A DNA stretch of 64,000 nucleotides from Pseudobutyrivibrio sp. MD2005. GTDB lineage: Bacteria > Bacillota > Clostridia > Lachnospirales > Lachnospiraceae. Location of the stretch: positions 1 to 64,000 of the forward strand of contig NZ_JHXE01000013.1 of assembly GCF_000621865.1 (NCBI RefSeq), in the 5' to 3' direction. Under the pieces are notes generated by a model. It saw only the letters and a list, made by a program, of their open reading frames with translations, was not told the DNA's origin and ran no database searches. Numbering within the stretch: position 1 is the first letter of the stretch; each line of letters opens with the position of its first letter. A program made the translations under genes and the position numbers. Below, piece after piece: positions 1 to 8,000 of this stretch.

Positions 1-224
1 TGTGTATATGGAAACAGTGGAAGAAGCCAAAAACTAAAGTACGCAATCTCATAAAGATGGGCGTGCCCAAGGACTTGGCGCTTTTGGCTGGTAACAGTCG
101 GCGCGGACATTGGTTTACCACACATACAGTCGCAGTCAACATGGCAATGACAAAAGAAAGACTGATAAACAGTGGCTTCTATGATTTAGCCACAGCCTAT
201 CAGTCTGTGCACGTCAACTATTGA
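1..224 (+). CDS. ltrA: Group II intron reverse transcriptase/maturase, C-terminal end (5' truncated by window)
   Basis: The frame starting at base 3 runs open to a TGA at 222-224 and gives about 73 residues. It reads as the C-terminal part of an intron-encoded protein: a basic WKQWKKPKTK stretch, then NLIKMGVPKDLA, then a GNSRRGHW motif. This is the usual end of the maturase/GIIM region of LtrA-like proteins, which bind the intron RNA and help splicing and retrohoming. The intron RNA domains V and VI follow directly downstream, which supports the call. The reverse transcriptase domain must lie upstream of the window, so whether the protein is intact cannot be judged. Confidence 0.9.
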   Translation, partial: CIWKQWKKPKTKVRNLIKMGVPKDLALLAGNSRRGHWFTTHTVAVNMAMTKERLINSGFYDLATAYQSVHVNY

Positions 225-295
225 AAGCGCCGTATACCGAACGGTACGTACGGTGCCGTGAGAGGACGGCGGTTAGTCACCGCCTCCTACTCTAT
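225..295 (+). ncRNA. Group II intron 3' end (domains V and VI)
   Basis: Domain V is visible at 227-256: an 8-bp lower stem (GCGCCGTA with TACGGTGC, one G-T pair), a two-base CG bulge, a TACC/GGTA upper stem and a GAAC tetraloop. Domain VI follows at 262-288 with the GGCGGT/ACCGCC stem, and the intron probably ends with CTCTAT near 295. The CGC triad at the start of domain V is typical of bacterial class C introns, which insert downstream of terminators. The intron lies on the plus strand just past the stop of the convergent minus-strand gene. The exact 3' splice site is inferred. Confidence 0.8.
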
Positions 296-312
296 TTCAA
301 GCTTTGTTCCCC

Positions 313-1536
313 CTACATCTGAGCTCCATTTACCATGAGTAAATCGGTAGGCTCGATTGGAACGCAAAGGCACTTCTTACCGTCTACGTAAGCTGTAGTG
401 ACATCTGCCGCCTTAGCATCAGAAACCTTTACGACGATGTCTGCTTCTTTGCCATCTTCTGTGACACCGCTAACTTCTTTGAGCTGTTTTGTCAAATCTA
501 CAACGCGCTCCTTTAGGACATTTTTTTCTACGCGAAGTTCATTGTTTTTGAGGGCTTTTTCATCAAGAATTTCTTCCGCCAAAGGAAGCTGCTCTTCAAA
601 ATAGTTTTCAAAATTGGCCTGAATCTTTTCTACCTTAACATCTGAAAGACCAGAATCAGTAAGGATATTAGCAACATCCTGTGGCTCAAGGATGATAGGC
701 TCGTCCTGGCCGAGGCGCTCTGTCTCTACAGTGATAAAATCTGAAAGATTCTGCTGGATATCAAGCTTGGTCTCAAGTGTTTCATCTGTTTCTTCGCCAA
801 GTGCCTGATTTAAAATATTGTTGAAAGCGTTTTTCTTTTGTGTAGTAGTCTTGCGAGAGCCGCAACCGATGCAGTTTTCCCAGAACTCCACATGAGGCTC
901 TTTTGTGTTCTTAGTGTAAGCCAGGCAAGCATGTAAATCAGTTGTGCGTTCAGTAAATGCAGGGAATGTAAATGCTGTATCTACAGGGCCTACAACCCAA
1001 TCACGATCTCTTGCTCCGATTCTGTTTTCGGCTTCACGATATCCTAAAGCAGCCTTTGAAAGCTGAACAGGACAGATAGCACAGATGATATATTCGTATA
1101 CTTCTTCAGATTCATCTAATTCAAGATTATCAGTAGTCTTTACAGGAATATCGTAAGTATCGTGGAATAGTACAATAAGATAGTTTCCTACAAAATCGTA
1201 AGACTCGATAATTCTGTTGTAGTATTCGATAAGTAGCTTTTCATCCTTAAGGCCAGATTCACGAAGACGCATTAACAAATCGTGACCACTGCCTTCTATT
1301 TCTGATTCAGGATCGAAAGGAAGCTCTAAAAGGTTGTTGCCAATAGTACCTGACATTGATTTGTTGGCAATCTCAAGATACTTGTGAAATTCCTCATCCT
1401 CAAGATTTAAGAAAGTCTCTTTGAAGGTAAGAACGATTTCTTTGTTGGCGTCAACATAACAACCAACCATCTTATCGAAGTTACAAGAGTCCTTTTTAAA
1501 CCTGCGTTTTATTTCATTTACTTCTTTTTTATTCAT
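313..1536 (-). CDS. DUF4317 family protein
   Basis: The 407-residue product begins MNKKEVNEIKRRFKK and reads as a full-length DUF4317 protein, a family common in Lachnospiraceae and related Clostridia with no known biochemical role. No signal peptide or membrane segment is visible, so it is probably cytoplasmic. A charged, partly helical C-terminal third (about residues 270-365) is rich in Glu and Lys. A good ribosome site, GAGGT, lies about 10 bases before the ATG on the minus strand. The gene is divergent from the LysR gene at 1732 and its stop is about 18 bases from the group II intron end. Confidence 0.85.
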   Translation of the reverse strand: MNKKEVNEIKRRFKKDSCNFDKMVGCYVDANKEIVLTFKETFLNLEDEEFHKYLEIANKSMSGTIGNNLLELPFDPESEIEGSGHDLLMRLRESGLKDEKLLIEYYNRIIESYDFVGNYLIVLFHDTYDIPVKTTDNLELDESEEVYEYIICAICPVQLSKAALGYREAENRIGARDRDWVVGPVDTAFTFPAFTERTTDLHACLAYTKNTKEPHVEFWENCIGCGSRKTTTQKKNAFNNILNQALGEETDETLETKLDIQQNLSDFITVETERLGQDEPIILEPQDVANILTDSGLSDVKVEKIQANFENYFEEQLPLAEEILDEKALKNNELRVEKNVLKERVVDLTKQLKEVSGVTEDGKEADIVVKVSDAKAADVTTAYVDGKKCLCVPIEPTDLLMVNGAQM

Positions 1537-1731
1537 TTAAATTACCTCGATTTCTACAGTGCTCATTTCATTATATTTATAAAAAATATGAAAAGCAATG
1601 TGAAATCTGCTGGTATTATTGACAAAGGAACAGTAAAAAAATAATATATAAATACCTACTAAAATGGTGGGTATATTGCGAGCAGCACAATTTACTATTA
1701 TGTAGTTTTTTAGGACAAAAGGGAGAATGAC

Positions 1732-2673
1732 ATGACAATACAACAAGTGCTATATGCTCTAACTATTGAAGAGTGTGGTTCGATGAACAAGGCAGCAGAA
1801 AAGCTTTATATTGTACAACCTACACTTACGAGTGCCATACAGGAATTGGAAAATGAAGTTGGCATTACTATTTTTATGCGAACAAATAAGGGAGTTATTG
1901 TTACTCCTGAGGGCGCCGAGTTTTTAGAGGATATAAGAGGCTTTTATCGTCAATACGATATAGTAATGCAAAAGTACAAAGATGAAGGCACTTACAAAAG
2001 AAAGTTTGGCGTATCCACACAGCACTATACATTTGCTGTAAGAGCATTTGTTGATATGGCAAAAGAATATGATATGAATCAGTTCGACTTTGCCCTTAGA
2101 GAGACTACTACACAAAACATTATAAAGGACGTAAGCACTCTTAAAAGTGAAATAGGAGTACTTTATATAAGCGAGCATAATCGCAAGGCTCTTACAAAGC
2201 TTTTCAACGAGCACGCAGTAGAGTTTCATCCATTGATTAAGTGCAGAGCCTTTGTGTACCTATGGCATGAGCATCCATTGGCAAAACTTGATTCTATTGG
2301 TTTTGAAGATTTGAAAAATTATCCTTGTATGTATTTTGAGCAGGGAGAAAACAGTGAGTATTTGGCTGAAGAAATACTCAGTGAGAATATATATCCTCAG
2401 ACAATACGTGTTACAGACCGTTCGACTATGCTAAATTTAGTAAAGGCTATGAATGGCTATACTCTTTGTTCTGGAATTATATGGGGCGATTACAATGGCG
2501 ACGGCTATATTGTTGTGCCATACAGGGAAGACGAGGAAAACCCAAACAGCATTATGGAAATAGGATACATCACTAAAAAGAATGCTGTAATGAGTAAGAT
2601 AGGTGTTGAATATCTGGAGGAAATAGACAAAGCCCTTGCTCAGATAGACAAATCTGTAATCTACGAAGAATAA
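1732..2673 (+). CDS. LysR family transcriptional regulator
   Basis: The 313-residue protein has an N-terminal winged helix (residues about 1-60) with the LysR signature: SMNKAAEKLY, then QPTLTSAIQELE, then a TPEGAEFL wing. Residues about 90-300 form the substrate-binding-like effector domain. A ribosome site (AGGGAG) precedes the ATG. LysR proteins usually regulate a divergent gene and themselves, so the DUF4317 gene on the other side of the 195-base intergenic region is a candidate target; that is inference. The effector cannot be predicted. The siroheme-type dehydrogenase follows 71 bases downstream, close enough that the two could be linked. Confidence 0.9.
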   Translation: MTIQQVLYALTIEECGSMNKAAEKLYIVQPTLTSAIQELENEVGITIFMRTNKGVIVTPEGAEFLEDIRGFYRQYDIVMQKYKDEGTYKRKFGVSTQHYTFAVRAFVDMAKEYDMNQFDFALRETTTQNIIKDVSTLKSEIGVLYISEHNRKALTKLFNEHAVEFHPLIKCRAFVYLWHEHPLAKLDSIGFEDLKNYPCMYFEQGENSEYLAEEILSENIYPQTIRVTDRSTMLNLVKAMNGYTLCSGIIWGDYNGDGYIVVPYREDEENPNSIMEIGYITKKNAVMSKIGVEYLEEIDKALAQIDKSVIYEE

Positions 2674-2744
2674 GCAGTCTATAATAATTTATACACATTT
2701 TTCTGATATAGTTCAGTTTATAAGGGGATTATTAGGAGGGGACT

Positions 2745-3377
2745 ATGGCTTATTTTCCAATGTTTGTAGATTTAACAAATACAAATTGTTTAGTGATTGG
2801 CGGTGGAGAAGTAGCTCTTAGAAAAGTCAATGTGCTTTTGGATTTTGGTGCAAAGGTACATGTGATTGCCAGAGAAATATCTATGGAATTGGCAGCTCTG
2901 TCAGAGGAGACAGATCATTTGCTTCTTGAGCAAAGAGAGTTTATTCCAGATGACTTACAATCTAGAAAGCTTGTAGTGGTTGCAACCAATGATGAAGAAT
3001 TCAATGGGCAAGTTGCAATTCTATGTAAAGAAGGTGGCATTCCTGTAAATGTTGTAGATGACCAGGCGAATTGTTCATTTATATTCCCTTCTTACCTAAA
3101 GGAACAGAATCTGGTAGGAGCATTTTCTAGTAGCGGAAACAGTCCAGCGCTTACACAATATCTTAGAAATAGAGAAAAGGAAATTCTTACACCAAAGCTT
3201 GGCGAGCTAAATGAAATGCTTGGAAGATGGAGAAAGCCTATTACAGAGCTGTTTCCACTTGAAGAAAGCCGCAAGAGTGCATTTGAACAGCTAATTGATT
3301 ACGCTCTTTGCTATGATGGAATTCCTACCGATGAAGAGGTGGAGGAATTACTTGGCTCAATAAGTATGATTTTATAG
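2745..3377 (+). CDS. Precorrin-2 dehydrogenase / sirohydrochlorin ferrochelatase-like protein
   Basis: The 210-residue protein matches the N-terminal module of CysG/Met8/SirC. It starts MAYFPMFVDL, has a Rossmann NAD-binding loop GGGEVALRK near residues 25-33, and the family motif SSSGNSPALTQ near 129-139. This enzyme oxidises precorrin-2 to sirohydrochlorin, and some members also insert iron to give siroheme. A strong ribosome site (TAGGAGGGG) precedes the ATG. No other tetrapyrrole gene adjoins it, so it may serve siroheme or cobalamin synthesis encoded elsewhere. It is shorter than bifunctional CysG and lacks the methyltransferase half. A string of hairpins and a terminator follow. Confidence 0.88.
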   Translation: MAYFPMFVDLTNTNCLVIGGGEVALRKVNVLLDFGAKVHVIAREISMELAALSEETDHLLLEQREFIPDDLQSRKLVVVATNDEEFNGQVAILCKEGGIPVNVVDDQANCSFIFPSYLKEQNLVGAFSSSGNSPALTQYLRNREKEILTPKLGELNEMLGRWRKPITELFPLEESRKSAFEQLIDYALCYDGIPTDEEVEELLGSISMIL

Positions 3378-3495
3378 ATTCTTGAAAAACATCAGTTTTT
3401 CAGGAATCGTAAATACCATGAAAATAGATTTATCTATTTTCATGTCCTGCAAAGCAGGATTCTTGCTGGCAATTTCATTGTTCTGTCAGCAAGAA
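3378..3495 (+). repeat. Array of four consecutive hairpins downstream of the dehydrogenase gene
   Basis: Four inverted repeats follow one another almost without spacing: 3378-3407 (13-bp stem, loop ATCA), 3417-3444 (11-bp perfect stem), 3445-3459 (TCCTGC/GCAGGA) and 3460-3495 (9-bp perfect stem). None has its own T-run; a fifth hairpin with a T-run follows at 3519. The array could be a structured 3' UTR, a small RNA or stacked decayed terminators. Confidence 0.6.
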
Positions 3496-3518
3496 GTCAT
3501 AAATAAATAGTATTAAAC

Positions 3519-3548
3519 GACTGTGGATTTATCCACAGTCATTTTTTT
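3519..3548 (+). terminator. Rho-independent terminator
   Basis: A perfect 9-bp stem (GACTGTGGA with TCCACAGTC) around the loop TTTA is followed by ATTTTTTT. It separates the dehydrogenase gene from the signalling operon that starts at 3656. Confidence 0.9.
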
Positions 3549-3559
3549 GAAGAAATGTT

Positions 3560-3608
3560 TGTGAAAAAACTGTGAAACGTAGGAATTAGCACTGAAAAGT
3601 CTTATACT
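3560..3608 (+). promoter_or_regulatory. Site A: 11-bp direct repeat operator and -10 box of the signalling operon
   Basis: TGTGA at 3560-3564 is repeated exactly 11 bp later at 3571-3575. A -10-like TATACT lies at 3603-3608, 27 bases after the second repeat, with no good -35 consensus, as expected for an activated promoter. The first gene starts at 3656 after an AGGGGGAG ribosome site. The same arrangement recurs at B, F and H. Confidence 0.7.
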
Positions 3609-3655
3609 ATTTAATAGCTATATCCAATTTTAAATGGTTAAAATGAGGGGGAGTT

Positions 3656-4999
3656 ATGGGGTCACTTCAAGGAATAAGGTTACAGATTAAGCGAGTTTAT
3701 ATCGTACTAGGGGTTTCTTTTGTATTATTATTAATTTCTTTTGTTTTTCATGTTATAAAAATTAATAAATTTAATGCCTTGGAAAGGTATGATACTCCAG
3801 ATACGGTGTCTATGGATGTTACTGCAGATATACATCCTAGAGGCCTACTTACTGATTCTTGGGAAAAGAATGATGCCTTCGATGGAGTTGTTATCAACGG
3901 AAAAATATATGAGGCCACCATAACAAATAATTCTAAAAGCTTACTGGTTGATTGGAAGCTTAGAGTAAATATTGAAGATTCATGCTATATAAATAATTGT
4001 TGGAATGGAACAGTAGAAATCCATCAGTTCTCAAATGGTGAGGAAAAGGTTCAAGAAATAGATTTGAGAAACTACAATATTGATGATATAACTCTTAATT
4101 ATTATCTTGCAGGACAGGATCTTTTGATTCCATTGAATAGTGGTGATTATTTTGTATATCTTCCATACGAAGGAAGTGATTCTGGAGAGGTTCCACTTAA
4201 ATCAACCGCGGAGTTTTCTGGCGCGGTTAATATCGGTTTCATTTTATATAGCTTAAGTGGGGATAATGATTTATCTGATTATGTAATGAGCTACCATATC
4301 AATAAATCGTATTTCGCTGGAACTACAGGAATGATTTTCCTGATCCTACTTCCATTGTGGGCTTTGCTTACAATTGTATGGACGATAATTTCTATTATTA
4401 TCATGCAGTTTACAAGTACACTTTACATCCAAAATCAGATTATTGATGATATGTTTAATCTTAGCGGTACACTTGCTGATGATAAGGATTACTATCACAA
4501 GGAACATTCTTTGCGTGTGGCCAATTATTCAAAAAAGATCGCCGAAGCAATGGGAATGGATAAGCAGGATTGCCAGGTGATTTATTATGGCGCTATGCTT
4601 CATAATATTGGAAATTACGCTGTCCCAGAGCGCGTGTTGGAAAAGAGTACTCAGCTTTCTACTGAGGATGAAAAGCTGCTCCAGATTCACACTATCAAGG
4701 GAGCAAAGATACTTGAAAATATGAAATCTATACCACAGTCAGCATTGGCTGCAATGTATCATCATGAAAAGTATGATGGAAGTGGTTATCCTATGGGAAA
4801 ATCAGGGGAGGATATTCCACTTATTGCAAGAATTGTTGCTGTGGCTGATGCCTACGATGATATGATTCATGAGAGGGATTATCGAAGAAAGTACTCAGAG
4901 CAGGAAATTAAAAATATATTTAAGGCAAATTCAGGTAAATGGTTTGATCCAATTATCGTAGATATTTTTTTAGAAATTGTAGATTCCATTGAGGAGTAG
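3656..4999 (+). CDS. Membrane HD-GYP domain protein with CBM2-like extracytoplasmic domain and altered HD motif
   Basis: The 447-residue protein has a membrane segment at about residues 12-34, an extracytoplasmic beta-rich domain at about 45-215, a second membrane segment at about 225-258 and a C-terminal HD-GYP domain (about 270-447). HD-GYP enzymes hydrolyse cyclic di-GMP. The GYP part is intact (HHEKYDGSGYP), but the metal-binding HD pair reads LHNIGN, with Asn at residue 317 where Asp is normal, so activity may be lost or changed. The external domain (NNSKSLLVDWKL, then CWNGTVEI) resembles a type 2 carbohydrate-binding module. It is the first gene of the long operon, 8 bases before the next gene. 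Confidence 0.85.
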   Translation: MGSLQGIRLQIKRVYIVLGVSFVLLLISFVFHVIKINKFNALERYDTPDTVSMDVTADIHPRGLLTDSWEKNDAFDGVVINGKIYEATITNNSKSLLVDWKLRVNIEDSCYINNCWNGTVEIHQFSNGEEKVQEIDLRNYNIDDITLNYYLAGQDLLIPLNSGDYFVYLPYEGSDSGEVPLKSTAEFSGAVNIGFILYSLSGDNDLSDYVMSYHINKSYFAGTTGMIFLILLPLWALLTIVWTIISIIIMQFTSTLYIQNQIIDDMFNLSGTLADDKDYYHKEHSLRVANYSKKIAEAMGMDKQDCQVIYYGAMLHNIGNYAVPERVLEKSTQLSTEDEKLLQIHTIKGAKILENMKSIPQSALAAMYHHEKYDGSGYPMGKSGEDIPLIARIVAVADAYDDMIHERDYRRKYSEQEIKNIFKANSGKWFDPIIVDIFLEIVDSIEE

Positions 5000-5007
5000 A
5001 TTATAAG

Positions 5008-8000
5008 ATGACGAAGTTCGACAGGAAAAAAACTATATATCTGCTGGTGGGCATTATTATAAATGTCGTAGGGAGACTGTTAGCTATTAAAATTCAATTT
5101 CCAGGCTTCCTAAACATGACAGGAATAGTGTATGCATCCTATTATGGCGGCGCAGCTGTAGGTAGCCTTGTAGCTATTATTAGCGGCGTTATTTCTGCAA
5201 TTTTTATTAGAAGAGATATTTACCTTATTTTGGTAGATTTTATTTTTGCTATAGCTGTATTTTTACTTACCAGAAAAAACAGATTTTTTAAAAGATTTTT
5301 TTCTGTACTCAGTTACATTTTAGTATTCTCGGCAATAAAGGGTGTCATGTTGATAATGGCATATCCGGCCTTATTCGTTGATGGATTTGATATTTATTTA
5401 GTTGATGCATTATTTGATTATCTATTGAACTTCGGCTTGTCATCAGCTACATGTTCGGTTGTAAGCTGTTTTTACATTTGCTTTGCAGATGCATTTGTTG
5501 GACTTATGCTGATTTATATTGTCAGAAGAACATACAAGTTCTACATCCGTAAGAAAAATGCTAAGAGATTAAAAAAATCTCTTGGTGCCAAAGTCTCTTT
5601 ATCAATTCTTATGGCTGCAGTTATTTTATCTTTTGCGCATGCTACAAGCGCTGAAGCAGCTTTAAATGTCAATTTTATTCAAAGAATCTACAACAGTGAT
5701 AATGGACTTATAGGAGGTTGTGCTAATGCGCTGGCCCAGACTTCAGATGGAAGTATGTGGGTAGGTACTTACGGCGGGTTATACAGATTTAATGGCAAGG
5801 AATTCGAATTGTTGGATTCTGTAGATTCCATTAGATCAGTCCAGTGTTTGTATGTTGATTCAGAGGATAATCTTTGGGTTGGTACAAACGGTGCAGGCGT
5901 AACAATTCTGGATGATGAAATAAATGTCACTGTAATAAATTCTGATAGTGGATTGCTTTCTAATTCCGTTCGCGCAATTGAGCAGGGAAATGATGGAAGC
6001 TATTACATCGGAACCACAGCAGGTCTTTCTATAGTTAGATCCAATGATGTTGGGCTTACTGTTGTAGGCGGTGTAGGTGATATCGGCAACGTTTCAAGAG
6101 AGGCAGTTGACCATGAGGGAAATGTTGCTGTGCTTAACACAGTTGGAATTATTTCTGTGTTCTCTGGAAAGGATGCCAATAGATTTGCCACAATCGAGTG
6201 CGATGAGGCTACCAGCATCGAATTTGATGGCGAAGGTTCGCTGTATGTAGGCACTGATGTTCAACGCATTTACAAATACGAAAAGGTTGATAGAGAATAT
6301 GTGTTGGCAGGTACTATAGAAACACCGGGATTTGTTTATATTAATAATATGTATTTCCACGAGAGTGGATATATGTTTATAGCGGCAGATACAGGTATTG
6401 GTTCTGTTGCTACTGATGGAACTGTTAACCAGATCAATACAGGAAGTTTCGATAGTTCAGTAGAACAAATCTATGAGGATTATCAAGGCGATTTGTGGTT
6501 TACCTCATACAGAAGAGGATTGCTTTGCTTGAGCCATTCCGCATTTACGGATATGTTTGTTGTTTGCAATGTTAAGCCGTCTGTAGCAAATGCGATAATT
6601 GAAAAAGACGGCCTGTACTATGTTGGAACAGATGATGGTTTAGTTATTCTTGATTTCGAAAATAGTGATAGTGTTACAAATGAGATAACAGATTTCTATA
6701 GCGGCATAAGAGTCCGTACATTAGCGAAGGATAAGGAAGACAATCTGATTATTGCAGGTTATGGCAAAAACCTGATGTGCATAACAAAGGACGGCGAGTT
6801 CCGCCAATATATCCGTGATGATCTGCCACAGATTGATGATAGAAAACAAAGATATGTTACTTGCCTTTCAGATGGAAGGGTGATTGTTTCCGGTGAGAAT
6901 GGTCTCACAATAATTAACAATCACGAAATTGAAAAGACTCTGGTATACGGCGAGGAACTAAAAAACGCAACAATACTTAACGCCTTAGAGTGTGATGATG
7001 GAACTATTTTGGCAGGCAGCGATGGTGACGGTATTGTAGTCATTAAGAATGACAAAGTAGAAAGATATGTTAATAAAAATGATGGATTGTGCTCCAGCGT
7101 TATTCTTAGAATAGTTGAAGATAAGATGGGCGAAGGGTACTTTGTCATGACTGGCAGTGGACTTTGCTATATGGATAGCGAGTATAAAGTCCGAGAGCTT
7201 TCAGGAATACCATTTTTCAACAACTATGATTTATACCAGGATGATAATGGTAATGTATTTATTTTGGGCGGTGCTGGTATTTATGTTGTTAGATACGAGA
7301 ATCTTATATCTAACGATAGCTCAAATGCTTTTACACTTATAGATTCAAAGGCTGGATTGCCAGGTAGTTTGACAAGTAATGCTTGGAACTATGTTTGCAA
7401 AGATAACTGTATTTATTTGTGTGGTAGTACTGGAACTTATTCCCTTAGCATAGATGATTATAAACTGGCTGTAGATTCATATAAGGCAAAAATCACAGGC
7501 TTATCACTAGACGGAAATTATTCTAGTATTACAAGTAGAGATACTATTGTAATTCCTAGAGGAACAAGTAAAACTGATATTTATTTTGATTTGAACAACT
7601 TTACACCTACAGATCCGTATATACGATACTATATGTCTGGAATAGATACAGAAAAGACAAAGGTTCAGTCCAGCTCTTTAGAGGCTGTATCTTACTACAG
7701 AATGCCTTATGGTGATTACCAGTTTCATATTGAGGTTCTAAACGAGGATAACACTGTTATAGAAGAACAGGTTTACAACATCACTAAAGAGAGAGAAGTA
7801 TTTGAGACTACCTTGTTTAAAATGTACTTCTATTTCATCCTCCTGTTGATAACAATTTCAGTTGTTATTTCAATGGCAAATGGAACCGTATATACGTTAA
7901 CCAAAAAGCAAAATGTAGAGCATGAAGAAATAGTAAAGAAACTTCAGGCTGAAAAGACAGCAGCTCTTGAAAGGTCTCTTAGAATGGAAGAAGAGGCCAA

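Noticed and set aside
398-604. Open frame of 68 residues on the plus strand
   Set aside because: It is a Ser-rich antisense shadow of the DUF4317 gene with no ribosome site.
1537-1746. Minus-strand frame of 69 residues in the divergent region
   Set aside because: It spans the region that must hold the DUF4317 and LysR promoters, is Phe/Ile/Tyr-rich as AT-rich noise is, and has no recognisable homology.
3445-3459. GCAAAGC-containing hairpin resembling a cyclic di-GMP riboswitch core before HD-GYP genes
   Set aside because: Only the short GCAAAGC word is present; the conserved GEMM features (GGCAAACC, GAAA tetraloop, receptor) are missing.
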